This document shows positions 34,728-42,741 of a DNA stretch of 64,000 nucleotides, piece by piece. How positions within the stretch are numbered: the stretch's first letter is position 1; the number at the start of each line of letters is the position of its first letter. The translations under genes were made by a program, and so were the position numbers. The notes under the pieces were generated by a model. It ran no database searches. It was not told the origin of the DNA and was given only the letters and a program-made list of their open reading frames with translations. Location: assembly GCF_038433205.1 (NCBI RefSeq), contig NZ_JBCDNA010000001.1, forward strand, positions 1,612,001-1,676,000, written 5' to 3'. The DNA comes from Lutimonas vermicola (GTDB taxonomy: Bacteria; Bacteroidota; Bacteroidia; Flavobacteriales; Flavobacteriaceae).

Positions 34728-36644
34728 TTAACTTATCCATATATAAAAAATTACAATAGCGATAACCACACCACCACCAATAAAAGACATCGCATAATCC
34801 TGAAATTTACCCGACTGCATTCCTTTAATTTTATTCGAGAATGATGCGGTAACATTCCCAATACCAATCATTGAGGCATCAACTATATTTTTATCAATCC
34901 ATGCAGACGGAGCTGCTATCATTCCAAAAATTATTTTCTTGGTTACGAATAAATAGATCTCATCAAAATAAAATTTATGATAGGCCCATGTATAAAGTAC
35001 ACCAAAGGCAGTTGAAATTCTTTCGGGTAAATTGTTTTCTTTTTTATAAAACACAAAAGCCAGGGCAAACCCAAGAAATCCGACAGCAGTGGCTATAGCG
35101 GCCAATGAAAAATTCAAATGTGCTTCAAATGGCTTATGATCAGCTGTTACATATTCACTAAAATGTATATACCCGCCAACTATACTCATAAATGCTAAAA
35201 ACAGCATTGGTATTTTCATAGACATGGGAGATTCATGGGGGGTATGATCGTATTGTTTCTCCTTTCCCCAAAAAATCCCAAAATACAGTCTGAACATATA
35301 AAAAGCAGTTAGACCGGCAACAACAACACTACTGATATAAATGATCGTATTTTGCTCATAAGCCGCGGCTAAGATTTCGTCTTTACTGAAGAAACCAGCC
35401 AATCCGGGAAAACCTGAAATAGATAAAGCGGCAATCAAAAAAGTGATATGCGTAAAAGGCATATATTTTCTTAAGCCTCCCATATCTTGTAAATAATTGC
35501 TGTGAATAGCATGAATTACCGAACCTGCACCTAAGAAAAGTAAAGCTTTAAACATGGCATGAGTAAATAAATGGAACATGGAAGCCATGTATCCAAGCCC
35601 GTCATGACCCTCATATCCTGAAACACCCAAAGCCAACATCATATAGCCAATTTGCGACATGGTTGAAAAGGCTAAAACCCTTTTTATATCGTTTTGCGTC
35701 AAGGCAATAATTGCAGCCACCAACGAAGAAATTGCCCCTACATAAGCAACAACCTCCAAGGCAAATCCGTTTTCAACAAAATAGAAAGCGGGAAATAATC
35801 TCGCCACTAAATACACACCGGCTACTACCATGGTCGCCGCGTGTATAAGAGCCGAAACAGGGGTTGGGCCTTCCATTGCATCAGGTAACCAAATGTGAAA
35901 CGGGAGCATGGCTGATTTACCGGCACCTCCCATAAAAATCAGGATAAGACCCCAGGTCATAACCGATAGCCCCATAAATGAGCTGCTGGCCCAATTGGTA
36001 ATAAGATATCCTTCAGGATTATTCAATTCGCCAAAATCAAAAGTACCCGAGTAATAACTTACCAGTAAAATTCCCAGTAAAAAGCCCAGATCTGCAAATC
36101 TGGTAACTATAAAAGCTTTTTTTGCTGCTGCAACTGCTGAAGGTTTTGTGTAATAATATCCAATTAATAAAAAGGAAGAGGCGCCAACTAATTCCCAAAA
36201 AATATACATTTGAAATATATTGGTGGCTAAAACCAATCCGAACATTGAAAAACTAAACAATGCCAGGTAAGCGAAAAAACGAGTAAAACCATCGTCTCCC
36301 TTCATATAGCCTCTGCTGTAAAGATGCACCATAAAAGATATGGTTGATACAACGATCAGCATCATCACCGAAGTTGGATCTATTAAAACACCCATGTCTA
36401 TGTGCAATTTATCCGAAAAAATTAACCAGGTATACTTATGCACAAAGGTTTGGTAAACACCGTCTACCTTAGCATACATAAAATAATTATAAGCTGTATA
36501 AAGTGACAATCCAAACGAAGTTGCCAGTCCCAAGGAACCCATCCATCCCGAAACTGAAGCCGGAATTTTCCTGCTGAATAAACCCAGGATCACAAAAAGT
36601 GCCAGTGGTATGAGCGGAATGAACATGCTATAAGTAAAATCCAT
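34728..36644 (-). CDS. nuoL: NADH-quinone oxidoreductase subunit L
   Basis: The 638-residue distal antiporter-like subunit includes the long lateral helix at its C-terminus that braces the membrane arm. Conserved stretches are YIFWELVGASSFLLIGYYY, GKSAMLPFHIWLPDAMEGPT, TMSQIGYMMLALG and GFPGLAGFFSKDEILAAA. It follows nuoK after a 31-base gap. Length and motifs are normal, so the pump appears intact. Confidence 0.98.
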   Translation of the reverse strand: MDFTYSMFIPLIPLALFVILGLFSRKIPASVSGWMGSLGLATSFGLSLYTAYNYFMYAKVDGVYQTFVHKYTWLIFSDKLHIDMGVLIDPTSVMMLIVVSTISFMVHLYSRGYMKGDDGFTRFFAYLALFSFSMFGLVLATNIFQMYIFWELVGASSFLLIGYYYTKPSAVAAAKKAFIVTRFADLGFLLGILLVSYYSGTFDFGELNNPEGYLITNWASSSFMGLSVMTWGLILIFMGGAGKSAMLPFHIWLPDAMEGPTPVSALIHAATMVVAGVYLVARLFPAFYFVENGFALEVVAYVGAISSLVAAIIALTQNDIKRVLAFSTMSQIGYMMLALGVSGYEGHDGLGYMASMFHLFTHAMFKALLFLGAGSVIHAIHSNYLQDMGGLRKYMPFTHITFLIAALSISGFPGLAGFFSKDEILAAAYEQNTIIYISSVVVAGLTAFYMFRLYFGIFWGKEKQYDHTPHESPMSMKIPMLFLAFMSIVGGYIHFSEYVTADHKPFEAHLNFSLAAIATAVGFLGFALAFVFYKKENNLPERISTAFGVLYTWAYHKFYFDEIYLFVTKKIIFGMIAAPSAWIDKNIVDASMIGIGNVTASFSNKIKGMQSGKFQDYAMSFIGGGVVIAIVIFYIWIS

Positions 36645-36675
36645 TGTATTCTGTTTAAATTCTTTTTCCTCTATT

Positions 36676-36993
36676 TTAATACTTCATCTCCTGAGTATCC
36701 TTCACTTCAACCGAAACTGCAAGTTTGTACAGATTGATAATAATTGCAATTGCCAACGCTGTTTCGGCAGCTGCCATGGCAACAATAAAAATTGAAAAAA
36801 TCACACCTTGCAAAAAATCCGGGTAGAGATATGTATTAATGATCACAAAATTAACAGCAGCTGCATTTAAAATCAATTCAATCGACATCAATACTGTTAT
36901 CAAATTCTCTCTTGTAAAAAAACCGTAAACTCCGATAAAAAATAAAACACTCGAAAGCGTTAAAATTTCATATATGCTAATACCTTCGATCAT
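36676..36993 (-). CDS. nuoK: NADH-quinone oxidoreductase subunit K
   Basis: The 105-residue subunit has three membrane helices. Two of them carry the buried Glu residues needed for proton transfer (LMSIELILNAAAVNFVI and MAAAETALAIAIIINLY). It is full length, 3 bases after nuoJ. Confidence 0.97.
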   Translation of the reverse strand: MIEGISIYEILTLSSVLFFIGVYGFFTRENLITVLMSIELILNAAAVNFVIINTYLYPDFLQGVIFSIFIVAMAAAETALAIAIIINLYKLAVSVEVKDTQEMKY

Positions 36994-36996
36994 TTT

Positions 36997-37503
36997 TTAT
37001 TCATTTAATTTTTTTCCTTTAGCGATGACAATTGCTCCAACCATCACTGCTAACAATAGAACACTCATTACTTCAAAAGGCAAAATAAATCCACCTTCGC
37101 CGTAGCCCAATAATTTTCTTCCAATATCGGCTACTTCAATAGTCTTGTCTGTGCCAGCTGTTTGGAACGGAAATGTATAGATCGCCCAAAGCGTAATTCC
37201 AAGACCTACCGCACTTATAATTCCTGCCATTATTTTTTTTCGCAAAGCAGTAACTTCCAGTTCAAGTTCTACATGGTGAACCAACAAGACAGAAAAAATA
37301 ATCAACACAATTACGCCACCTCCGTAAACGGCTAATTGAATAGCAGCCAAAAGACTGTAATCGATCATAAAGTATATGCCCGATATCGCTACCAATACAA
37401 ATAACAGGTAAATTACTGCTCTTAAAATTTTACGGCTTGAAACAGATGCTATTGCAAAAATTAATATCAAGGCAGATAAAATGTAAAATAAAATTGTTTC
37501 CAT
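36997..37503 (-). CDS. nuoJ: NADH-quinone oxidoreductase subunit J
   Basis: The 168-residue subunit has five membrane helices. The third carries the conserved Tyr/Gly segment AIQLAVYGGGVIVLIIFSVL, which undergoes the pi-bulge change coupled to pumping in other complexes. It begins 4 bases after nuoI. Confidence 0.95.
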   Translation of the reverse strand: METILFYILSALILIFAIASVSSRKILRAVIYLLFVLVAISGIYFMIDYSLLAAIQLAVYGGGVIVLIIFSVLLVHHVELELEVTALRKKIMAGIISAVGLGITLWAIYTFPFQTAGTDKTIEVADIGRKLLGYGEGGFILPFEVMSVLLLAVMVGAIVIAKGKKLNE

Positions 37504-37507
37504 AATA

Positions 37508-37984
37508 TTAATCTTCGATTCCTGCTTTTACCTTTGAGCCGGGTTGATTCAGAACTTTAGTTAGCATGCTTCTGTCATAAACAGAATTTTCGTAATTCGG
37601 AGCCCAAACAATAGCATCGGTCGGACAAGCTTCGATACATAAACCACACATGGTACACATAGATAAATGGTAGATGTGCTTATCGATCATTTTTTTCTTT
37701 TTCCCCGTTGCCGGATCAATCTGTCTGTCCCAGATGATCTCAATGGAGCCGTTTGGGCATGCTATTTCACAAGATTGACATCCGGTGCAATAGTGTTCAT
37801 TTGTATCGTCATGCGGCATTACAACTTCACCTCTAAACCGGTCGAACATTTTTAATGTATCCCTGTTATCGGGGTATTGTTGTGTTATACTACCTTTTCG
37901 TGCATGAATAAAATAACCACCGGTAACACTCATTCCGGTTAGCAAGGTTTTTATTCCGTTATATATATCTGAAAAGTAACTCAT
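37508..37984 (-). CDS. nuoI: NADH-quinone oxidoreductase subunit I, 2[4Fe-4S]
   Basis: The 158-residue iron-sulfur subunit passes electrons along the peripheral arm. It carries two ferredoxin motifs: Cys66, 69, 72 and 76 (CTGCQSCEIACP) and Cys110, 113, 116 and 120 (CTMCGLCIEACP). With NuoEFG absent, NuoI holds the outermost clusters and is the likely entry point for electrons from a ferredoxin or other donor. It starts 18 bases after nuoH. Confidence 0.97.
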   Translation of the reverse strand: MSYFSDIYNGIKTLLTGMSVTGGYFIHARKGSITQQYPDNRDTLKMFDRFRGEVVMPHDDTNEHYCTGCQSCEIACPNGSIEIIWDRQIDPATGKKKKMIDKHIYHLSMCTMCGLCIEACPTDAIVWAPNYENSVYDRSMLTKVLNQPGSKVKAGIED

Positions 37985-38002
37985 TATCGTTCTTTATCAT
38001 TA

Positions 38003-39085
38003 TTAAATTATCCAATTCAACCAAATTACAATAGCCATTATGACTATATTCACCAAATTTATTGGCAATAAATACTTCCATTCTAGAGTCAATAATTGGT
38101 CTACCCTTAATCTTGGGAAGGTCCACCTAAACCACATCATCACAAAAATAATTATCAATACTTTTATCAAAAACCAAACAGATTCCGGGAACCATGCAAT
38201 ATGATCTGTGATTCCGAAAGGAGATAACCATCCACCAAAAAATAATACTACAGCTATTGAAGCAATAATAAACATATTGATAAATTCTGCTAAAAAGAAA
38301 TAGGCGAATTTCATACCCGAATATTCTGTATGAAACCCTGCTCCTAACTCGGATTCTGCTTCTACCAAATCAAAAGGCGCCCTGTTGGTCTCGGCTGTTC
38401 CGGCGATCATAAAAATCATAAAAGCAACAATCGCAGGAATATGCCCTTGCACGATTAACCAGCCACCCGTTCTTTGTACCTCAATAATTTCAGACAATTG
38501 TAGTGATCCTGTCAACAAAACCATAGTTAATATTGACATCCCCACAGATAATTCATAACTAATGGTTTGTAAACCGCTTCGCATAGCACCTATCAAAGCA
38601 AATTTGTTGTTACTTGCCCATCCTCCTAATAAAATTCCTATCACACCAATTGAAGAGACTGCAATTAAAAAGAACACCCCAATATTGATATCAAAAGCTT
38701 GAAATTGTTTTGAAAAAGGAAAAACTCCAATGGCAATTAGAGAAGAAACAATCACAAAATAAGGTGCCAAATTGAATAAGAATTTGTCAACCCTATCAGT
38801 ACTTGTTAATTCTTTAGAAACCAGTTTTAAGGCATCTGCCATGGTTTGAAATATTCCACCCGGACCCACTCTGTTTGGTCCTAGCCTCAACTGAAACCAT
38901 GCAGCTACTTTGCGTTCTAACAATACCAAATACAATCCTGCTACCGCAAATAAGGTTAGATAAGCTACTGCAACTAAAACCCAAATTGTAATTGTCGCCG
39001 CACTTTCGGGCATGATGGAATAAATCCAATTACTTATTGTTTTTGTTATGCTTAATGGTAAATTCATCATTAAAAAATTAGTCAA
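38003..39085 (-). CDS. nuoH: NADH-quinone oxidoreductase subunit H
   Basis: The 360-residue membrane subunit forms the quinone chamber together with NuoB and NuoD. Conserved parts are LLERKVAAWFQLRLGPNRVG, NRAPFDLVEAESELGAGFHT with its cluster of acidic residues, and WFRWTFPRLRVDQLLTLEWK. It begins one base after the nuoD stop, exactly where nuoEFG would lie in a 14-gene operon. Confidence 0.98.
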   Translation of the reverse strand: MTNFLMMNLPLSITKTISNWIYSIMPESAATITIWVLVAVAYLTLFAVAGLYLVLLERKVAAWFQLRLGPNRVGPGGIFQTMADALKLVSKELTSTDRVDKFLFNLAPYFVIVSSLIAIGVFPFSKQFQAFDINIGVFFLIAVSSIGVIGILLGGWASNNKFALIGAMRSGLQTISYELSVGMSILTMVLLTGSLQLSEIIEVQRTGGWLIVQGHIPAIVAFMIFMIAGTAETNRAPFDLVEAESELGAGFHTEYSGMKFAYFFLAEFINMFIIASIAVVLFFGGWLSPFGITDHIAWFPESVWFLIKVLIIIFVMMWFRWTFPRLRVDQLLTLEWKYLLPINLVNIVIMAIVIWLNWII

Positions 39086-39086
39086 A

Positions 39087-40208
39087 TTAGCGATCTATAT
39101 CAGGTATTACAAAATCAAATGAAGCCATGGTAGCTACTAAATCGGCTATTTTACCTCCTTTTGAAATATGGTTCAAAGCCGATAAATTCGAAAACCCTGG
39201 TGAACGGAATTTAACCCTGTACGGATTTTTAGTTCCGGTACTGTTAATGTAAACCCCTAATTCTCCCCTTGCTGTTTCAACGCGCTGGTAAAATTCACCT
39301 TTTGGTAATTTAATTACTGCTTTTGTTGCCACTTTGGTTTCTCCTTCAGGGATATTATCAATCAATTGTTCAATAATTGACATGGATTCCCACATTTCCA
39401 TAATTCTTACTTTATATCTCGCGTAAGTATCTCCTGATGTAAATAGAGCTTCTTTAAAGTCAACACGGTCAAAGGCGCTGTACGGATGGTGTTTTCTCAC
39501 ATCACTTGAAAAACCTGACCCTCTTGCAACAGGACCCGATACGCCAAATGAAATAGCGTCTTCTTTTGTAAGAATACCCACCCCTTTTGTTCTTTTTTCA
39601 AAAATTATATTACCCGTGAGCAACTTGTCGTACTCAGGCAATTTGTTCCTGAAATGTGTGATAAACTGCTTGGTGCGCTTTACGAAATTTGGATGGATAT
39701 CGAACATCAGGCCGCCGGGAACATTATAATTCATGGTTAATCTGGCTCCACAGGTTTCTTCAAAAATATCATTGATCATCTCGCGGTCCCTAAAAGCATA
39801 GAAATAGGTAGTTAATGCCCCCAGGTCCATTCCCATTACACCCCACCATAAACAATGAGATGCAATACGGGTAAGTTCAGAAATTATAGTTCTTATAACC
39901 TGAACCCTATCCGGGATTTCAAGCTCTAAGGCTTTTTCCACAGTTAAGCAGACCGCTTCATTGTTAATATGAGAAGACAGATAATCCATTCTGTCTGTTA
40001 AATGAACTATTTGCTGGTAACTATCCCTTTCGCACATTTTTTCTATTGAGCGATGTATATAACCGAGATCGGGCTCAACATTTTTGATTATTTCCCCATC
40101 AATGGTTAATAACAAACGCAAAACACCGTGAGCTGCAGGGTGTTGAGGCCCCATATTGACGAAGTATTCTTCTGTCTTTATTTTGTTTTTTAATTCTTGA
40201 TTGGTCAT
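39087..40208 (-). CDS. nuoD: NADH-quinone oxidoreductase subunit D
   Basis: The 373-residue subunit derives from the large subunit of NiFe hydrogenases and binds the quinone head group. The quinone-site His is in NMGPQHPAAHGVLRL and the Tyr in TDRMDYLSSHINNEA. The four nickel-binding Cys of hydrogenases are absent, as expected. It is separate from NuoC, which lies 8 bases upstream. Confidence 0.98.
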   Translation of the reverse strand: MTNQELKNKIKTEEYFVNMGPQHPAAHGVLRLLLTIDGEIIKNVEPDLGYIHRSIEKMCERDSYQQIVHLTDRMDYLSSHINNEAVCLTVEKALELEIPDRVQVIRTIISELTRIASHCLWWGVMGMDLGALTTYFYAFRDREMINDIFEETCGARLTMNYNVPGGLMFDIHPNFVKRTKQFITHFRNKLPEYDKLLTGNIIFEKRTKGVGILTKEDAISFGVSGPVARGSGFSSDVRKHHPYSAFDRVDFKEALFTSGDTYARYKVRIMEMWESMSIIEQLIDNIPEGETKVATKAVIKLPKGEFYQRVETARGELGVYINSTGTKNPYRVKFRSPGFSNLSALNHISKGGKIADLVATMASFDFVIPDIDR

Positions 40209-40216
40209 GAAAATCC

Positions 40217-40678
40217 TTATTTAACAATCATATTAGCTTCGTCTACATAATCTTTTCTCAATGGATAACCCACCCAATCCGGTGTTAAGAAAAGGCGTTT
40301 TAAATTTGGATGATTATTGAATTTTATTCCGAAAAAATCAAATATTTCCATTTCGTGAAACTCGGCTGTTCTCCATATATCACAAACAGAATCCAGCGTT
40401 GGATTCTCCCTGTCTTCAGTCTTAACTTTTACCACTATAGCGTGTTTAAATTCTGTGGATTCCAGATGATAAATAACACCCAATTCTTCACCCCAGTCCA
40501 TTCCCGTAATACAAAATGCATAATCAAATTTTAGGTCGGGATCTGTTTTTAACTTACTGCAAACTGCATGAAGTTGCTCTTTAGAAACCGTTATCATTAA
40601 ATATTCTGATCCTTCTTCAGAGAATTCCAGGTTTTCCCCTAAGCCATTGATAATATTTTGTAGTTCTTCGTTTTTCAT
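40217..40678 (-). CDS. nuoC: NADH-quinone oxidoreductase subunit C
   Basis: The 153-residue subunit supports the interface between NuoB and NuoD. The C-terminal signature WRTAEFHEMEIFDFFGIKFN with PNLKRLFLTPDWVGYPLRKD identifies the family. It is not fused to NuoD, unlike the E. coli version. Confidence 0.96.
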   Translation of the reverse strand: MKNEELQNIINGLGENLEFSEEGSEYLMITVSKEQLHAVCSKLKTDPDLKFDYAFCITGMDWGEELGVIYHLESTEFKHAIVVKVKTEDRENPTLDSVCDIWRTAEFHEMEIFDFFGIKFNNHPNLKRLFLTPDWVGYPLRKDYVDEANMIVK

Positions 40679-40698
40679 GGTATCTGTATGCTTAAATA

Positions 40699-41298
40699 CT
40701 AAATATTCCCTTCATCAAAACCGTCAATTGGATTGATCTTTTGCTTCATGTTCTCGGTCTTGATTTTTTTCTGTAACATAATCATCCCTTCCAATAATGC
40801 TTCGGGCCTGGGGGGACATCCGGGTACATAAACATCAACCGGAATTACATGATCGGCACCTTTAATTACAGAATAGGTATTGTAATAGAACGGGCCACCT
40901 GAAATTGCACATGCTCCCATGGCTATGACGTATTTAGGTTCGGCCATTTGATCATACAATCTTCTTAATACCGGTCCCATTTTATTCACAATAGTACCTG
41001 CAATTATGATTAGATCAGCTTGTCTTGCAGAAGGTCTGGCTACTTCAAAGCCAAACCGCGAAAAGTCGTGTTTAGGAGCTCCTGTCTGCATCATTTCTAT
41101 GGCACAACAACTGGTACCAAAATACAGTGGCCACAACGAGTTGGACCGACCCCAGTTAATAACAGAATCAAGGGTCGTAACCACAATGTTTCCTCCATTC
41201 CCCGCGGGGATAACTTTGCCCGGAAAACTATCGGGAACAACCTCTTTTAAACCTTCAGCTTCTAACTGACTTAAATATCTTTTCTTTTCTACTCCCAT
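40699..41298 (-). CDS. nuoB: NADH-quinone oxidoreductase subunit B, N2 cluster
   Basis: The 199-residue subunit binds the last iron-sulfur cluster (N2) before quinone. Its ligands are the adjacent Cys64 and Cys65 (FGTSCCAIEMM), Cys130 (GACAISGG) and Cys161 (VPGCPPRPEALLEG). The start overlaps the end of nuoA by 10 bases. An extra 25-30 residues precede the conserved core, so a later start is possible but no better one is obvious. Confidence 0.97.
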   Translation of the reverse strand: MGVEKKRYLSQLEAEGLKEVVPDSFPGKVIPAGNGGNIVVTTLDSVINWGRSNSLWPLYFGTSCCAIEMMQTGAPKHDFSRFGFEVARPSARQADLIIIAGTIVNKMGPVLRRLYDQMAEPKYVIAMGACAISGGPFYYNTYSVIKGADHVIPVDVYVPGCPPRPEALLEGMIMLQKKIKTENMKQKINPIDGFDEGNI

Positions 41299-41639
41299 CG
41301 TAAAGCTCTTTTTTTGTATGCGTACAACAGGCCTAATCCTAAAATAAATAAAAACACAATTATTTCAACCAGGGCCACTGTTCCTACTTCTTTAAAAACC
41401 ACTGCCCATGGAATTAAAAAAGCTACTTCAACATCGAATATTAAAAATAATATGGCAAAAAGATAATATCCTACTTTAAACTGAATCCAGGTTGGACCTA
41501 TCGTTTCAATTCCACATTCATAAGGTTCCTTTTTTGCCGGATTTTCCGATTTATGAGAAATCAGGTTTGATAAGAAATTCGCAAGCACTACCAAAAATAC
41601 GCCCGCAATAAAAAATACTAGAATCGCTTCATAACCCAT
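41289..41639 (-). CDS. nuoA: NADH-quinone oxidoreductase subunit A
   Basis: The 116-residue subunit has three membrane helices. The conserved loop KEPYECGIETIGPTWIQFKV, including its Cys, lies between helices 1 and 2. It is the first gene of the nuo operon; a -7 box lies 24 bases upstream and a terminator closes the korAB transcript just before it. Confidence 0.96.
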   Translation of the reverse strand: MGYEAILVFFIAGVFLVVLANFLSNLISHKSENPAKKEPYECGIETIGPTWIQFKVGYYLFAILFLIFDVEVAFLIPWAVVFKEVGTVALVEIIVFLFILGLGLLYAYKKRALRWE

Positions 41640-41662
41640 AACTGATATTCTTAATTAGTTCA

Positions 41663-41670
41663 CAAATGTA
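41663..41670 (-). promoter_or_regulatory. -7 box of the nuo operon
   Basis: On the minus strand TACATTTG fits TAnnTTTG, placing a start site about 15 bases before nuoA. The expected -33 region lies inside the korAB terminator and shows no TTTG. Confidence 0.5.
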
Positions 41671-41681
41671 TCTTGTGATTT

Positions 41682-41711
41682 AAAAAAAAAGGATGACCAT
41701 TGTCACCCTTT
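41682..41711 (-). terminator. Terminator after korAB
   Basis: On the minus strand AAAGGGTGAC-AATG-GTCATCCTTT is a 10-bp stem (one G-U pair) followed by a run of nine T. It separates korAB from the nuo operon. Confidence 0.85.
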
Positions 41712-41726
41712 AAAAAATAATTTATT

Positions 41727-42740
41727 CTATTTAACCTCATAGGTTTCCCCGGAGAAAAACAAGTCATCAACTTTTGAAAATTGCGACTTGGATTTTACCT
41801 CAGCATTTAGCATGGCTTCCCGTTCTTCAAAAGTAGCATCTACAAAACTCCTGATGATTCCGGTAGCCAAAGGATATTGCAATTTAACAAGCATCTGATG
41901 CAAGGTGTTGTCTTCACATTTGGCATCGTGCACCAAAATATCCTCCTGAGTAACGCCATTCTCGCCTATGGTTACTACTTCCAGTTTCAGTCCGTTTAAC
42001 ACAAGCCCTTTATCTTTTTCTTTACCAAATATCATGGGCTTGCCGTGTTCCAGAAATATCTGTTTGTCTTCTTTTACATTTTTATCCGTAAACTGGGTAA
42101 AACAACCATCGTTAAAAATAACACAGTTTTGAAGGATTTCAATCAATGAGGTCCCTTTAAATTTCTCTGCTTCCACAAAAAGACTGGTCATTTCCTTAGG
42201 GCTATTTCCTCCTAATCTTGCAAAAAACCGCGCCTGTGCTCCAAGTGCGAGTTCGCCAGGATGAAAAGGCGGCTGGGTATTTCCATAAGGAGATGATTTG
42301 GTTTTTTGGCCTATCAAAGAAGTCGGTGAAAACTGCCCTTTGGTCAATCCGTAAATCTCATTGTTGAACAATATGATATTCAGGTTTAAATTTCTCCTGA
42401 GCACATGTATAAAATGATTTCCTCCAATCGCAAGGCTGTCACCATCTCCCGTGATCATCCATACACTGAGATCAGGGTTGGCCAATTTCACCCCACTCGA
42501 TATGGCAGCTGCCCTCCCATGGATACTATGCATCCCGTAAGAATCAATATAATAGGGAAATCTTGACGAACAACCAATTCCCGAAATAAAGACCACGTCT
42601 TCTTTGTTTACACCCATCTCAGGAAGCGCTTTTTGCATGGACCTTAAGATCACATAGTCATCGCATCCCGGGCACCATCTAACCTCCTGGTCACTGGCAA
42701 AATCCTTGAATGTATATTTTTTTTCTATAGTATCTTGCAT
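41727..42740 (-). CDS. korB: 2-oxoacid:ferredoxin oxidoreductase, beta subunit
   Basis: The 337-residue thiamine-diphosphate subunit works with KorA to oxidise a 2-oxoacid (probably 2-oxoglutarate) to its CoA ester while reducing ferredoxin. The 4Fe-4S ligands include RWCPGCDDY and GIGCSSRFPYYIDSYG. The TPP/Mg motif is WMITGDGDSLAIGGNHF with NNEIYGLTKGQFSPTS. The LTKGQ-SPTS wording is typical of the 2-oxoglutarate type. It begins one base after korA. Branched-chain 2-oxoacids are the alternative substrate. Confidence 0.93.
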   Translation of the reverse strand: MQDTIEKKYTFKDFASDQEVRWCPGCDDYVILRSMQKALPEMGVNKEDVVFISGIGCSSRFPYYIDSYGMHSIHGRAAAISSGVKLANPDLSVWMITGDGDSLAIGGNHFIHVLRRNLNLNIILFNNEIYGLTKGQFSPTSLIGQKTKSSPYGNTQPPFHPGELALGAQARFFARLGGNSPKEMTSLFVEAEKFKGTSLIEILQNCVIFNDGCFTQFTDKNVKEDKQIFLEHGKPMIFGKEKDKGLVLNGLKLEVVTIGENGVTQEDILVHDAKCEDNTLHQMLVKLQYPLATGIIRSFVDATFEEREAMLNAEVKSKSQFSKVDDLFFSGETYEVK

Positions 42741-42741
42741 C

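Noticed and set aside
39085..39087. nuoEFG lost by recent deletion or assembly error
   Set aside because: The junction between nuoD and nuoH is a tidy one-base gap with both genes complete, which looks like a settled arrangement.
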